A DNA stretch of 64,000 bases, taken from NCBI GenBank assembly GCA_020137815.1, contig CM035350.1, forward strand, positions 5,447,984 to 5,511,983, in the 5' to 3' direction. Below, piece after piece: positions 37,345 to 49,300 of the stretch (its first letter is position 1; each line of letters starts with the position of its first letter). Under the pieces are notes generated by a model that did no database searches, was not told the origin of the DNA, and saw nothing but the letters and a program-made list of their open reading frames with translations. The position numbers were made by a program, and so were the translations under genes. The DNA is from Hormiphora californensis (lineage: Eukaryota > Ctenophora > Tentaculata > Cydippida > Pleurobrachiidae).

Positions 37345-40300
37345 GGCCCCTGCGCAAGGATGACACGCAAATTCGTGAAGCGTTCCAAATTTTTTGATTT
37401 CATTTTAAATTTCTCTTTTTACACAAATTCTGGTAATTCGAACGGTCATTTCCGGGTATATTTCTATTTCCGCAGCCATATTTCGTGTTTTGTCAACACT
37501 GAGGTACCGTGTTCGAATCTCGAAAGTGTTAACATTTAAAAAGTTTTTAAAACACTTATTATTTACGATATAGGTTGATTAAAAAAGTAATTAAATCTTT
37601 TCATAATGGAGAATTGCTATGCACGGCAGAAAATAAGCTAATAAATAAGTTAAATTTCGCGGGTTTTACGGCCCGCGCGACACGCCATTTTCTCAGTTGA
37701 GATGAAAACCCACTGCATCTAGCGCGGTTTTAGTGCGCGCCGCACATGTTACCAGCCAACTGCAGATCTTGCTTGTCTTGTTTTTAGAACCCAACAACCC
37801 TTCCCATTTTTTTATACTGTAAAACTAGAAATTTTCGTGAGATTTTTATTTTCGCTCTTTATTTTTGGCTGGAAAATCCGCGAAAATTAATTCCGCGAAA
37901 ATATTTTGGACGATTTTTACAGAAAGCTCGTGCAAGTTATTTCAGGATGACACATTTTTTACTTTTAGTACTAAGTCAACGACAATCGGTTCATCAGATC
38001 AGAAATTGTAATTGCTCACATTTCATTGGTCTACGCCAAGCAGGTCTAGTGTCTCATGGCAATGATGACTGCACTCTTGGCGTAATTAGACAATAAACTA
38101 GGACCGTGAAATGGGGGTAGCAGTGGGATTAGCGAAAATTAAAATCGCGAAAATAGTAAATTTTGATCGAATCGCGAAAATTAATTGCCTCGAAAATATC
38201 TAGTTTTACAGTAGTCTGATTTTAAACAACTGTCGTTTTTTAGAGTTTTCAAATTTCTTTAAATGACCGTAAGTCCGGTTCCTGATGAGATAGAGACTTG
38301 AAATTTGGAGGTTACGAAGATCTTGCTAAGTTCTTCCGAACCTCTAAATTTCAAGTCTCTATCTTATCAGGAATCGGAGATATGACAAATTTTGTTATTT
38401 CAGGGGTGCGACAGTTTCAAAAAATCCGACTTTATACTTACGTATCAACTGTTATCACTCATACATCCTAATTAAAGATGATTTAAGAAAGGGCCGGTAT
38501 TGCTGTCCACAGCGACATGTTAACTTTCCCAACATTAACAGTTTCTCTCCCATTTCCAACAGTTTCTCCCTCGCAGGATGGTATAGAACAAGCAGAGAAT
38601 GCCGAGTTGCGGCTGTTTTGTGGGGAATGTATGCATGAGTTCTTACAGTGGTCCATCAAGCACACCTCAGGGGACACCGCTGTTAGGTGAGGGTTGGTTT
38701 GGATCCATTGCAATTCCTATTCTCGCTCCGCGAATATGTGAGGGTTGGTAGCATTAGATCTTTTAGAGGCCCAAAGATGACATAAGACACATATAATAAT
38801 GTAGCTCTTGTCAATCCTCTGAAAGTATGGCTAACACTGCATTTTGTTTCTTAAAAAGAGCGAGCATGCTCCGTGAGGGTTCATATCAGACATGAAACTT
38901 TCGATTGTGAGAGAGTTCTAAATATAAACGGTAGTTCAATAATTGCATGACATTTCTTCAGGACAGTATTCAAGAAACTACTCTACCTTTGGGACCACTC
39001 CAAATTGTCTAAACAGCAGGCTGCAACCACTGCATTCAACACATTTTACCGGACATTCAGGTAGAACTCCTTCAATATTATCAATTGTTTGATGTAAGCT
39101 TCAGACAATGTATTGAAGATGAGATAACTTTCGATGACAAGCAGTCAAATTTGTGGCTTTTGATAATGAAACTTGACAGCTCATGATCAATAATGCCCCA
39201 GCAAAGTTAAAATTCTCTAAACCTCTAGCAACTCTTTTAATTAGTTTAAATCAAAATCAATTGCGTAACTCGATCATTGTAACTGCATGCATGGCAAAGT
39301 TCGATTATTAGTTATTCATTAGTTACAGGGTGAATCACTTGGTTACGAAGTCACCCCTGCCTGTTATTATATTGCTTTTGCGGAGAGGTAATTTCATTAC
39401 CAATAACCAATCACATAACTTGCCACTGCAGGAATGCATTCTTGTGACTGAAAATTGAAAGAGTTGGAGAAAGGGGAGGAATCTTAAAATACTGGCTAAG
39501 GAGAAAATTTAACAAGTTAATTAAAATTTATTCGACTGCCGAGTTTTAAATCCCATTCCGGCAAATTTCCGATTCTTTGGATGTTCATGTTTACTCTCAC
39601 CGTGCAGGGAAGAAGACGACTTGGTATCTGACTATCTGATCAGGATAATTGGTTTCCTATTCTCGTGCGGGGACCCAAACTCGCCCTCTGTTTCGACCGC
39701 CTTGAATCACTGCACTCGGATATTGGTGGAGAAGGGAGAGGGATTACTGGATGAGAGAGCATCCTCTAGATTGCACGATCCGCGGTAAATTTGTTGAGTA
39801 AGGGTGGGTAAATAGGGGCATCTTGGGTGAATATGGCGGCACTCTGTCCTGAATTGAGGCAATTAGGACTAGGGGATGACCCCAGCTAGAGTTAGGGTAA
39901 ATTATGTAACCCATTTAAAAGTACATATAATTCTGGAATGAGAGAACCGTACTTTCTCTCCCTCGTTTTCAGAATCAGTCGAGTTCCACACACACACTTT
40001 CTCTTCATCTCTCTCCCCCTCTCTCTTCTTAATTTTTGGCTTGCTTTCTCTTGTGGTTTCTCAGAAAAAAAGATGAATGAGGGGTATTTTGTATTTTAAC
40101 GGGAGGGGTATAATTCATTTTTACAATGAACAGATCTACGCAATATACGTCATGATATCGCAATATTCCAGGTTTGGAGATACTCTTACTACCCTCCGAA
40201 CTGCACTGCTTAACCTGACATACGATGAGAAATGTCACCAGCCAGCCCGCTCCATGTTTTCTAAACTCCACCGAGCCCTGGGTCCAGGAAACCTCGTTCT

Positions 40301-43300
40301 AAAGGGACCTGGGATGGACCACCCATCGAGTGATACTGTCCTGGCCTCGTGGGTGAATTGGTGTAAAGAGGAGTGGAACATTCATCCAGCTTCCTTTTGC
40401 TATGAATCATTTATAGGTGGGTGCTTGTTATGTTCTTTACGGGCGAAACACAGTACCTAGCTAGGCAATGTGGGTGCATGCACAGTTTAAAGACGCCGAC
40501 TGCATCCAGTAAATTTCATTGAATATTTTACATGGAACATAGTTTATAGGTGGGTGTATCTTTAATTCGTTTCAACTGTTTACCACTATATAACAGTTTA
40601 AAGACGCCGACTGCATCCAGTAAATAAGGCATAATGATCCATATGTATGATGAACCTGTATGACCATGTGTTTCAATTGAACACATGTTCCAAAGAACAT
40701 TATGAGAGCTACATCATTATCTCTACCCCCTTTCATCTCTTCCCCAGAAGACAGGTTATTAAAGAGCGCCGACCCCCTGACAACTTTATACACTGCACAA
40801 TGGAGTGAAACAACAGCTCACCACTACAAACTGCTCCTATCCCCTCGAGAAATCCTCCCCTCCCTTCCAGACAACTACCGATCCGTGTCCAGTAGGCTCA
40901 TTGCACAGATACAGAGAAACCCCACCTCTCCTCCTCATGATCTGCCACAGTTACCTCTGGTATCCATGGAAACGGAAGTCTTGTTGAACTTGGCAGAGAT
41001 GTACGGACGGGGAATGGGCTTACCGGACCTGCAGGAGAGTGTAGAGAGTTCCTTTGCAGGGGTTACTAGTAGCATGGCAATGAGTGGGAGGTCCCACTAT
41101 GAAGCGGTCATGGCTGTTCACCTCAACTCTGTGAAGACCAACTTGTGAGTATATATGCTGTGTTATGTAGCTGATTTTATATTAGTAGCAGTGAGTGTGG
41201 TGGTAGAAGTGGCACAGAAAAAAATGGTAGTAGTGAGTGTTTAGGTAATATGGTAGTTCTGGGCTGAACATTTTCGACCGCTTTAAAGCGCTTTAAAGCG
41301 TTCGAGAAAGCGCTTTATAGCGCTTTAAAGCGCTTTAAAGCGATACCGCTTTAAAGCGCTTTTAAAGCGCTAAAAGCGCTTTATAGCGGTTTCTGAAGCA
41401 ATATAAAGCGCTTTTGAAAGCGCTATAAAGCGCTTTTAAAAGCGCTTTATAGCGCCACCGATTTAAAGCGCTTTATTTTCAAAATTTAGCGCTTTAAAGC
41501 GTTTTGCAAGCGCTTTAAAAAGCGCTATGAAGCGCTATAAAGCGCTTCGTCAGATCGCTTTAAAGCGCTATTTAGCGCTATTTAGCGCTTTATAGCGCTT
41601 TCGAGAGCGCTTTTAAAAGCGCTATAAAGCGCTAAATAGCGCTAGAAAGCGCTTTTAAAAGCGCTATAAAGCGCTTTATAGCGCTTTTAAAAGCGCTAGA
41701 AATCGCTTTCAATAGCGCTATTAAGCGCTACAAAGCGCTTTATAGCGCTTTTTAAAGCGCTTTATATAGCATATTTGAAAGCGCTTTATAGCGCTATACA
41801 GCGCTTTTAAAAGCGCTTTTTAGCGCTTTAGAAAGCGCTTTAAAGAGCGCTTTAAAGAGCGCTTTAAAGCGCTTTTTATAGCGCTAAAAAGCGCTTTTTA
41901 AAGCGCTTCTTAAAGCGCTTTTTAAAGCGCTTTAAAGCGATATAAAATGTGCTACTTCAACCGCTAAAAAGCGCTATAAAGCGCTAAAAAGCGCTTTGAA
42001 AAGCGCTTTAAAAAGCGCTGGGAAGCGCTTTTAAAAGCGCTTTCTAGCGCTTTATAAAGCGCTTTTCAAAGCGCTTTTTAGCGCTTTTTAAAGCGCTTTG
42101 AAGCGCCATAAAAAGCGCTATAAAGCGCTTTAAATAGCGCTATGAAGCGCTTTTTATAGCGCTATAAAGCGCTCTTAAGCGCTTTTTGTGGCGCTTTAAA
42201 AAGCGCTTTATAGCGCTTTATAAAGCGCTATAAAGCGCTTCTTAAAGAGCTTTTCGAGGCGCTATAAAGCGCTATTTAGAGCGCTTTTTAAAGCGCTTTT
42301 TAGCGCTTTAACTAGCGCTAAAAAATTTTAGCGCTTTATATAGCGCTTTTTAGCGCTATTTAAAGCGCTTAAGCGCTTTAAATAGCGCTAAAAAGCGCTA
42401 TATAAAGCGCTATATAAAGCGCTTTAAAGCGCTATATAAAGCGCTTTCTAGCGCTTTTTAAAGCGCTTTTAAAAGCGCTATTTAAGGCGCTTGAAAGCGC
42501 TTTTTATAGTAAAACGAGCTCATCACATGAAGCTTTCATAGTTTCCCACGGCCGTGGGAAAATTTACACTAATAAAACTCGGCATATGTCCAAATAAGCT
42601 GCGCTCCGTGTTGTACCCTCTCTTTCACTCCCTCTCTCCTACCCCCTTCCCAAAAAGAGAGGGTGCACCGTACCCAAGGAACATGCCCGTTCAGACTCAA
42701 ATATAAGTTGGCAGTGAATTCATTTCTTTGTTTTCACTTACTTCTGCCGAGTGCCGTCTGCGGTCTGCCGTTGAGTCTTGAAAGTTGAGATTCTCGACTT
42801 GCTCTCATGACTCAGCACTTGCCACTTGTATTCGTATTTCTCAATCAATTGACTTGATACCAGCTACACACACGTCTGACGTCACCATTGACCATTCAAG
42901 TCTCATAACTAACATCTTTACACTGTTTTAGCTGTAGACTGTGTCTCAACCAGCCGGAGCCACCAGCCAGATTACGGCGTAAAAATTACACCCCCTAGAG
43001 ATTCCGAAAAGCATCATGATATGGCTGTGAACCTCACATGGCGCCCGCCACACCCGAAAACGCCGCACCTATTAAAATCCTCCGTGGTTTGGTTTGGTTT
43101 GGTTCGACTGTACCTCGCACTGCTCCCAAAAGGAGCCTGGCTCAAGTGGTACTGTTGTATCCGTCTGTCGTCGGCGTCATTGTCTAGAGCATAGCTCACT
43201 AAGGTGTTCAGGTCTGTCTTTGTAGGGTTAGAACACTGCCTACTTTTCCCCACGATAGTTGCAGTGTTGGCAGACGGCCGCACTCTTTGCGTTACCGGCA

Positions 43301-46300
43301 CAACTCGCTCTGCTCGTTGGTACTACGTATTAGGTGTCTAACCAAAGAGAAGAATTGAAAGTATAAACAACACAATAAATGAGTGGATTGTGATCAACAT
43401 GAAAATGAGAGTGAAAACATTGGTTTTTATACATTAGTGAGCGACTCTGGTGAGTTTATGATATTGACTGTTAGTTGAGCGAGTGTTAGTGGGCGGGAAG
43501 TTTGTGAAATAAGTTCATGTAGTGCGACTTGATAAACAATTATTTGAATCAAGGCCCTCCCTAAAAAAGTTCAGTATTCTCTCAGCGCCCACCCAGCTGT
43601 CATAGACCGATTTCAAATAACTGTCGTTCTCAGCAGGTTATTTAGTTTGCGAGCAGCTTATGAGACATGATACCATTTAGATTTGAATAAATCTCAATTT
43701 TTAAAGTAACAAGGGCTCACTCGAACCTTCAATGCTTCCGGGCATCCCAATCAATCCATAGATCAATCAGAACACCCGGAAATACACAAATTCCGGCAGG
43801 TCGGCAGAACCCCGACAGAACTCAGGGCAGGCCAATCCAGGGCAGGTCCGAATCCAGGGCAGGTCCGAATCCAGGGCAGGTCCGAATCCAGGGCAGGTCT
43901 GAATCCAGGGCAGGTCCGAGTAATGGTATACCCTCTTTCTCTATCCCTCACTCTCCCCCATCCCGAACTAAACGTAGCGCACCCGATAACATGAGACTGA
44001 GAGAGACAGCGCGGGAGGATAGAAGAAAGAGGGGATATCATACCCAACTGTGCTCCGTGGTGTACCCTCTCTTTCACTCCCTCTCTCCCAAAAAGAGACT
44101 TTAGTTAACTCAAATTGGCCTTGTGGTTGCATGATTATAGACATTTGAAAAACTCGGTCTAAGTTTGTATTGTTCATACAGCACAAGTCTAAGTGTACTC
44201 TTTTGGTAGCGCACACCTGTAAACAGGCTGCAAGGCACCCAAATTATAATCGCCCACAACGGAAACGCAGTTTAATCTGAAAAGGAGTGGAAGTGATCAC
44301 GAAAAAGTGGGATTTACAATAATAAATAATAATATTCAAAAACCGAATAGAATGCTTTAAAAAGCGATTTAAAGCGCTTTATGAAGCGCTTTAAAGCGCT
44401 TTTTATAGCGCTTTCTAGCGCTTTATAAAGCGCTATAAAAAGCGCTTTAAGAGGCGCTTTAAAGCGCTTTTTATAGCGCTTTATAAAGCGCTAGAAAGCG
44501 CTATAAAAAGCGCTTTAAAGCGCTTTATGAAGCGCTATAAATCGCTTTTTAAAGCGCTTTCTAGCGCTTTAAGAGGCGCTTTAAAGCGCTTTATAAAGCG
44601 CTTTCGAGCGCTTTAACAAGCGCTATAAAGCGCTTCTTAAAGCGCTTTATAGCGCTTTTTAAAGCGCTTGAAAGCGCTTTATAAAGCGCTATAAAGCGCT
44701 TTACAGCGCTTCATAAAGCGCTATAAAAAGCGCTTTAAAGCGCTTTAAAAAGCGCTTTAAAGCGCTTTTTAAAAGACTTTATAGCGCTTTATAAAGCGCT
44801 TTATAGCGCTTTTTATAGCGCTATAAAGCGCTTTATAGCGCTTGATATAGCGCTTTTTATAGCGCTTTAAAGGGTAGAAGGGCCACGGCCCTTGAACACC
44901 GCCACGTGGCGGTTTTAACCGCCACGTGGCCCCTGGACGTGGCGTCAATTCTCAGGACGTGGCGCCAATGAGCCTTTTTGGCGGTGTTCATGTGGCGTTA
45001 ATAGTCGAAATTGGCGCTTCGAATTGGCGCTTTTCTTTTTTGGCCCCAGGGACGTGGCGTTGGCCCCAGGACGTGGCGTCAATTTTGAGAGGATGGCGCC
45101 AATGGATTTTTAGTCGATTTTAGCGCCACGTGGTTTTTTGAATTTTCGGTGTGGCGTCAATAATTGACGCCACATAATTGGCGCCACATAAACTCCGCCA
45201 CATCAAAGCGCCAAAGTAATTATTAGCGCCATTTACATGGCGCTAACTGAGTTCTTACATGGCGATATATTTACATAAACACAGCTCTTTTTTAACTGTT
45301 CAATCCTTGATGCCTCTGTGGGTCTTAAGGGACTTCTACGGGCATTCAGGGACCTCTGGTGTCCTCTTGGGGCGTTTCAGGGGACTCTAGAGAACTCTAG
45401 TGGCTTTTTGGGGGCCTTGTGTGCTCATCTGGGGCTGCATTCGATCTTTCTGGGCTTTTGAGGGACTCTAATCGACTCTAGTGGCCTCTAGGGGTCTCTT
45501 GGAGCCTTCTAGGGGGCTTTTAGGTGACTCTAGCGCCTCCTGGGGGTCCCTAGGGGCCACTAGGGGGTTTCTGGTATCAGTTTATATGGCGCCAATTTAC
45601 ATGGCGCCAAAAAATTAGCGCCAAAAATTAGCGCCAAATGATAGGCCAAAAAAACAAATTGGCGATTCGAATTTTTCGGGTGTGGCGTCATCCGAAAGCG
45701 CCAAAAAATTTTGACATCTCCGCCACTCAAAAATTGACGCCACGTCCTGGGGCCAACGCCACGTCCCTGGGGCCAAAAAAGAAAAGCGCCAATTCGAAGC
45801 GCCAATTTCGACTATTAACGCCACATGAACACCGCCAAAAAGGCTCATTGGCGCCACGTCCTGAGAATTGACGCCACGTCCCGGGGCCACAAGGCGGTTA
45901 AAACCGCCACGTGGCGGTGTTCAAGGGCCGTGGCCCTTCTACCCTTTAAAGCGCTATATAAAGCGCTATAAAGCGCTTTATAAAGCGCTATAAAGCGCTA
46001 TTTAAAGCGCTATAAGAAGCGCTATAAAGCGCTTTATAGTGCATTAAAAAGCGCTTTTAAAAGCGCTTTAAAGCGCTTTAAAGCGCTCTAGAAAGCGCTT
46101 TTAAAAGCGCTGTAAAGCGCTTTAAAAAGCGCTTTTTCAACACCGCTTTTAAAAGCGCTTTTTATAGCGCTTTAAAGCGATATTCACCGCTTTAAAGCGC
46201 TTAAAAGCGCTTGAAAGCGCTAAAAGCGCTTTAAAGCGCTATAAAGCGTTTTGAAAAGCGCTTTATAGCGCTTTTAAAAGCGCTTTTAAAGCGCTTAATT

Positions 46301-49300
46301 AAAGCGCTTTATTTTTTCTCGCCATAAAAAAAAAGCGCTTTAAATCGGTGGCGCTTTAAAGCGCTTTTGAAAGCGCTTTAAAGCGCTTTCGGAAGCGCTT
46401 TATATCGCTACAAAAACCGCTATAAAGCGCTTTTAGCGCTTTAAAAGCGCTTTAAAGCGGTGCGCTTTAAAGCGGTATCGCTTTAAAGCGCTTTATAGCG
46501 CTTTCTCAAACGCTTTAAAGCGCTTTAAAGCGGTCGAAAGTGTTCAGCCCAGAACTACCATATTACCAGTGTCTAGATGCACTGCATACCCTTCCCCCAC
46601 ACACACACGTGTAGCTAGTACAGATAGTATAATAGGGAGCCCCGCCCTCCATACAGTACTGCAGCACCTGTCACGATTAGAAATTGTTCGCTATTAACAG
46701 AGCCGATCCTCTTACTTCATTTCATGCACTACTGAACCATGAACTGATCTCTTTACAATTTGTAAATAACAAACTAACCCGCCCCTTTATATACCATGTA
46801 CACCCCCAGGGAGCGGATAAATAAAGCAGTTGAGCTTCGAAAGCTGAACTATAGCCTTTATCAGGCTATCATACCGACCATCCAACTCACTCTGCCGGTA
46901 AGAAAATACCTCGACAGTTCTCATAAAACTAGTTCTTCCTTTTTCATTCTCTGGGACCTTGCAGCCACTCAATGAGTACTACTCATACAAACTTTTGAGA
47001 AGTTACCTAGATGCTGCTCGGATCGAGCATCGCGATCAGAAGGTAATAGGTGGGTACTACTTTTTATAGCGGGCGGGGTACCTATATAAGACAAATGTTC
47101 ACCCTCATTTTATGCTTTTTGCATTCTACGGAAACAGAAGGGTATGTGTAACTAGACAGTTTCGCTGTTTCTTTCTCTACCACCTCCCCTCTCTTATCGC
47201 TACATCCCCATTTAACCTCTCTTCCTCCCCTGCATCTATCATCTCTCTGTAGAACATCCTCGTTCCTTCCTCTATGTGTTATAATCCTCAAGCATATAAT
47301 ATTTAGGTGGGGATCGATGATAGCAACATGCTACAAAGTGTTCGTACGTGTCCTCCAATATAAGCGTCAGCAGAATGGCATATTAGCTTTTTCATTAGTC
47401 GGTATCAGTTTAGTATCGCGTCTCACCGTTCTCTGTTTGACCGTTACGCTGTAGCATCTAGAATATTCTCTCCACCGCCATGGGTGCTCCGGATCCGTTT
47501 GAGTGCTTATGAGGAGCATGTGTGAGGGTAGCAGTCCTGATCTTTCCTTGGCCTACAAGGTGGAGGATTTTGCCCATTCTGTGCATGGGGAAAACTTAAA
47601 ATTTCAAGGCTTCACCCAGATTTGTCAGCTTGTTCATGAGGGGAAGGAGATTCCTGGATTCTCCAAACCCGATTTTAACTGCAGGGCTTTTCCGAAGGAG
47701 AAATTAAGTGAGTTGTTGGAGGCAGCGTCCGCGTTGTTGTTCAAGCAGTGTCTCCCGTACTTTCTGGAGACTAAGAGCCTACACATTCAGAGATTGAGGC
47801 TGAATTTGAGAAAGAAGAGGAGGAGGGGAGTGCTGACACCACTGGCAGTACCCTAAAGTTGACGCAGGAGCTTGCTGAGGCCCAGAGAAAGATCATATCT
47901 CTCTCCAGGACCAGGTCATCCAGCTAAAGGACGAGATCCGGTCTGCCGAGTCTAGTGCAGTTACTAAGACGGTTCAGCGAGATCTGAAGAACTACTCTGC
48001 AGTTCTCTCCCGGACCTGTTGCAATGGCCCCGATACGAGGAGGATCCAGCATGCAGTTAGGAAGGCCGCCGCTACCCCAGACGTTGAAGGACAGATCATG
48101 CAATCTGATGATTTTTGGGCTGCCATGAGGAGTCAGGAAGAGTGACAGTTAAATCTTCAGTGAGGGGAGTGTTTGACTCTCTCAACGAGAAACCTGCTCT
48201 CCCCAAGTATTCCAGAGTTGGTGTTCCAGATGACGGAAAGGTGAGACCTGTGGTGGTGACCCTGAACTCTAGGGAAGTCCTGCTGTCTCTCCTGAAGAAG
48301 GCTAAGGAACTGAAGTCCAGTGCGAACTACTCAAGGGTATTCTTGGAACCTGATTGGACTCCTGAGCAGAGGGCTGAGAGAAAAAATACACTGAGAGTGT
48401 TGAGTGAGTTGAGAAGGACTAGTCCAGATGAGCAGTTTGTGATTCGGAGTTATTGAGTGTGTATTATAGGACTCTTATTATATTGGGTGTTGTCTGTTAT
48501 ACCGGGTCTTTTTCCTCCGTTGGCAAAGCCCTTGGATGGCCATGGGTGTGTGAAATCTTTCCTAGTTGCGTTGTTTCCGTACCTAATTCTAAATTTTATC
48601 CCGATAAAAAATATGTTATTCGACAGATCACGCAGAATCAATGGGATACCCTGAATGCGTGAGGATCACATGACAACTATATTTCAGGAAGCAGAGAAGT
48701 TGTTTTGTGAGGATAACAATGTGAGAGACCTAGAGACTGCAGCAGTAGTACTAGTTGAATGTCTTCCCATCTCCGAATCCTCCCGGTATGTGAATAATTA
48801 TAATTATTATTAATTAATTAATACAATCTGATATTCTTCAGCAATAAAAACAGCTTAATCACACAAATCAGCCATCTTTTTATCTTATATTTTCTTAGTC
48901 ATTGTCTATCTCTATTTTCCCTCCTTAACACGCAACACACGGACAGTTTTCTTTGGGACACGTATATTATACACGTGCAGTAACACAATTTTATTAACTT
49001 CTGGTGCCAGTGTGTGTGATTATATGACAACATCATCGCTGATGGCGGGGATTACAGGAAAGTTAGTAATATTACTTATTACGCACCAGTTACAGATTGA
49101 GACCCTGATATCTGGGCACGCGTTCCTGATGGCCGGGCATGCGGAAGGATCTGTGGGAACCATGCTGCATTGCTGCGCGTCAAGTAAATTGAATAGAAAG
49201 TAGAGCTGAACACACGTCAGCACTCACTTGCCTCCCGGCCATCCGGCCATGCATCCTTTGATGCCTGGGAAGGAATCTGTAACTGGTCCCTTATACAGAG

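Larger units (their letters stand above)
41236..46575. mobile_element. Giant foldback element built of AGCGCT palindromes
   Basis: The element (41244-46567, 5324 bp) has inverted ends GGTAATATGGTAGTTCTGGG/CCCAGAACTACCATATTACC. It is flanked by AGTGTTTA and AGTGTCTA, an 8-bp target duplication with one mismatch. Arms: 41270-42515, and 44350-46550 once the nested element at 44872-45944 is removed (about 1.2 kb each). They consist of AGCGCT cores about every 14 bp, joined by TTTAAA, TTTATA, AAAAA and similar spacers. The centre (42516-44345) is normal-complexity DNA without a recognised transposase. Architecture and TSD suggest a Foldback/Mutator-like element. It sits in PRKDC intron 19. Confidence 0.8.

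Noticed and set aside
38283-38310. CTGATGAG...GAAA resembling a hammerhead ribozyme core
   Set aside because: Stem II cannot form, stem I partners are absent, and related copies read CTGATAAG. The sequence is explained by a simple foldback hairpin.
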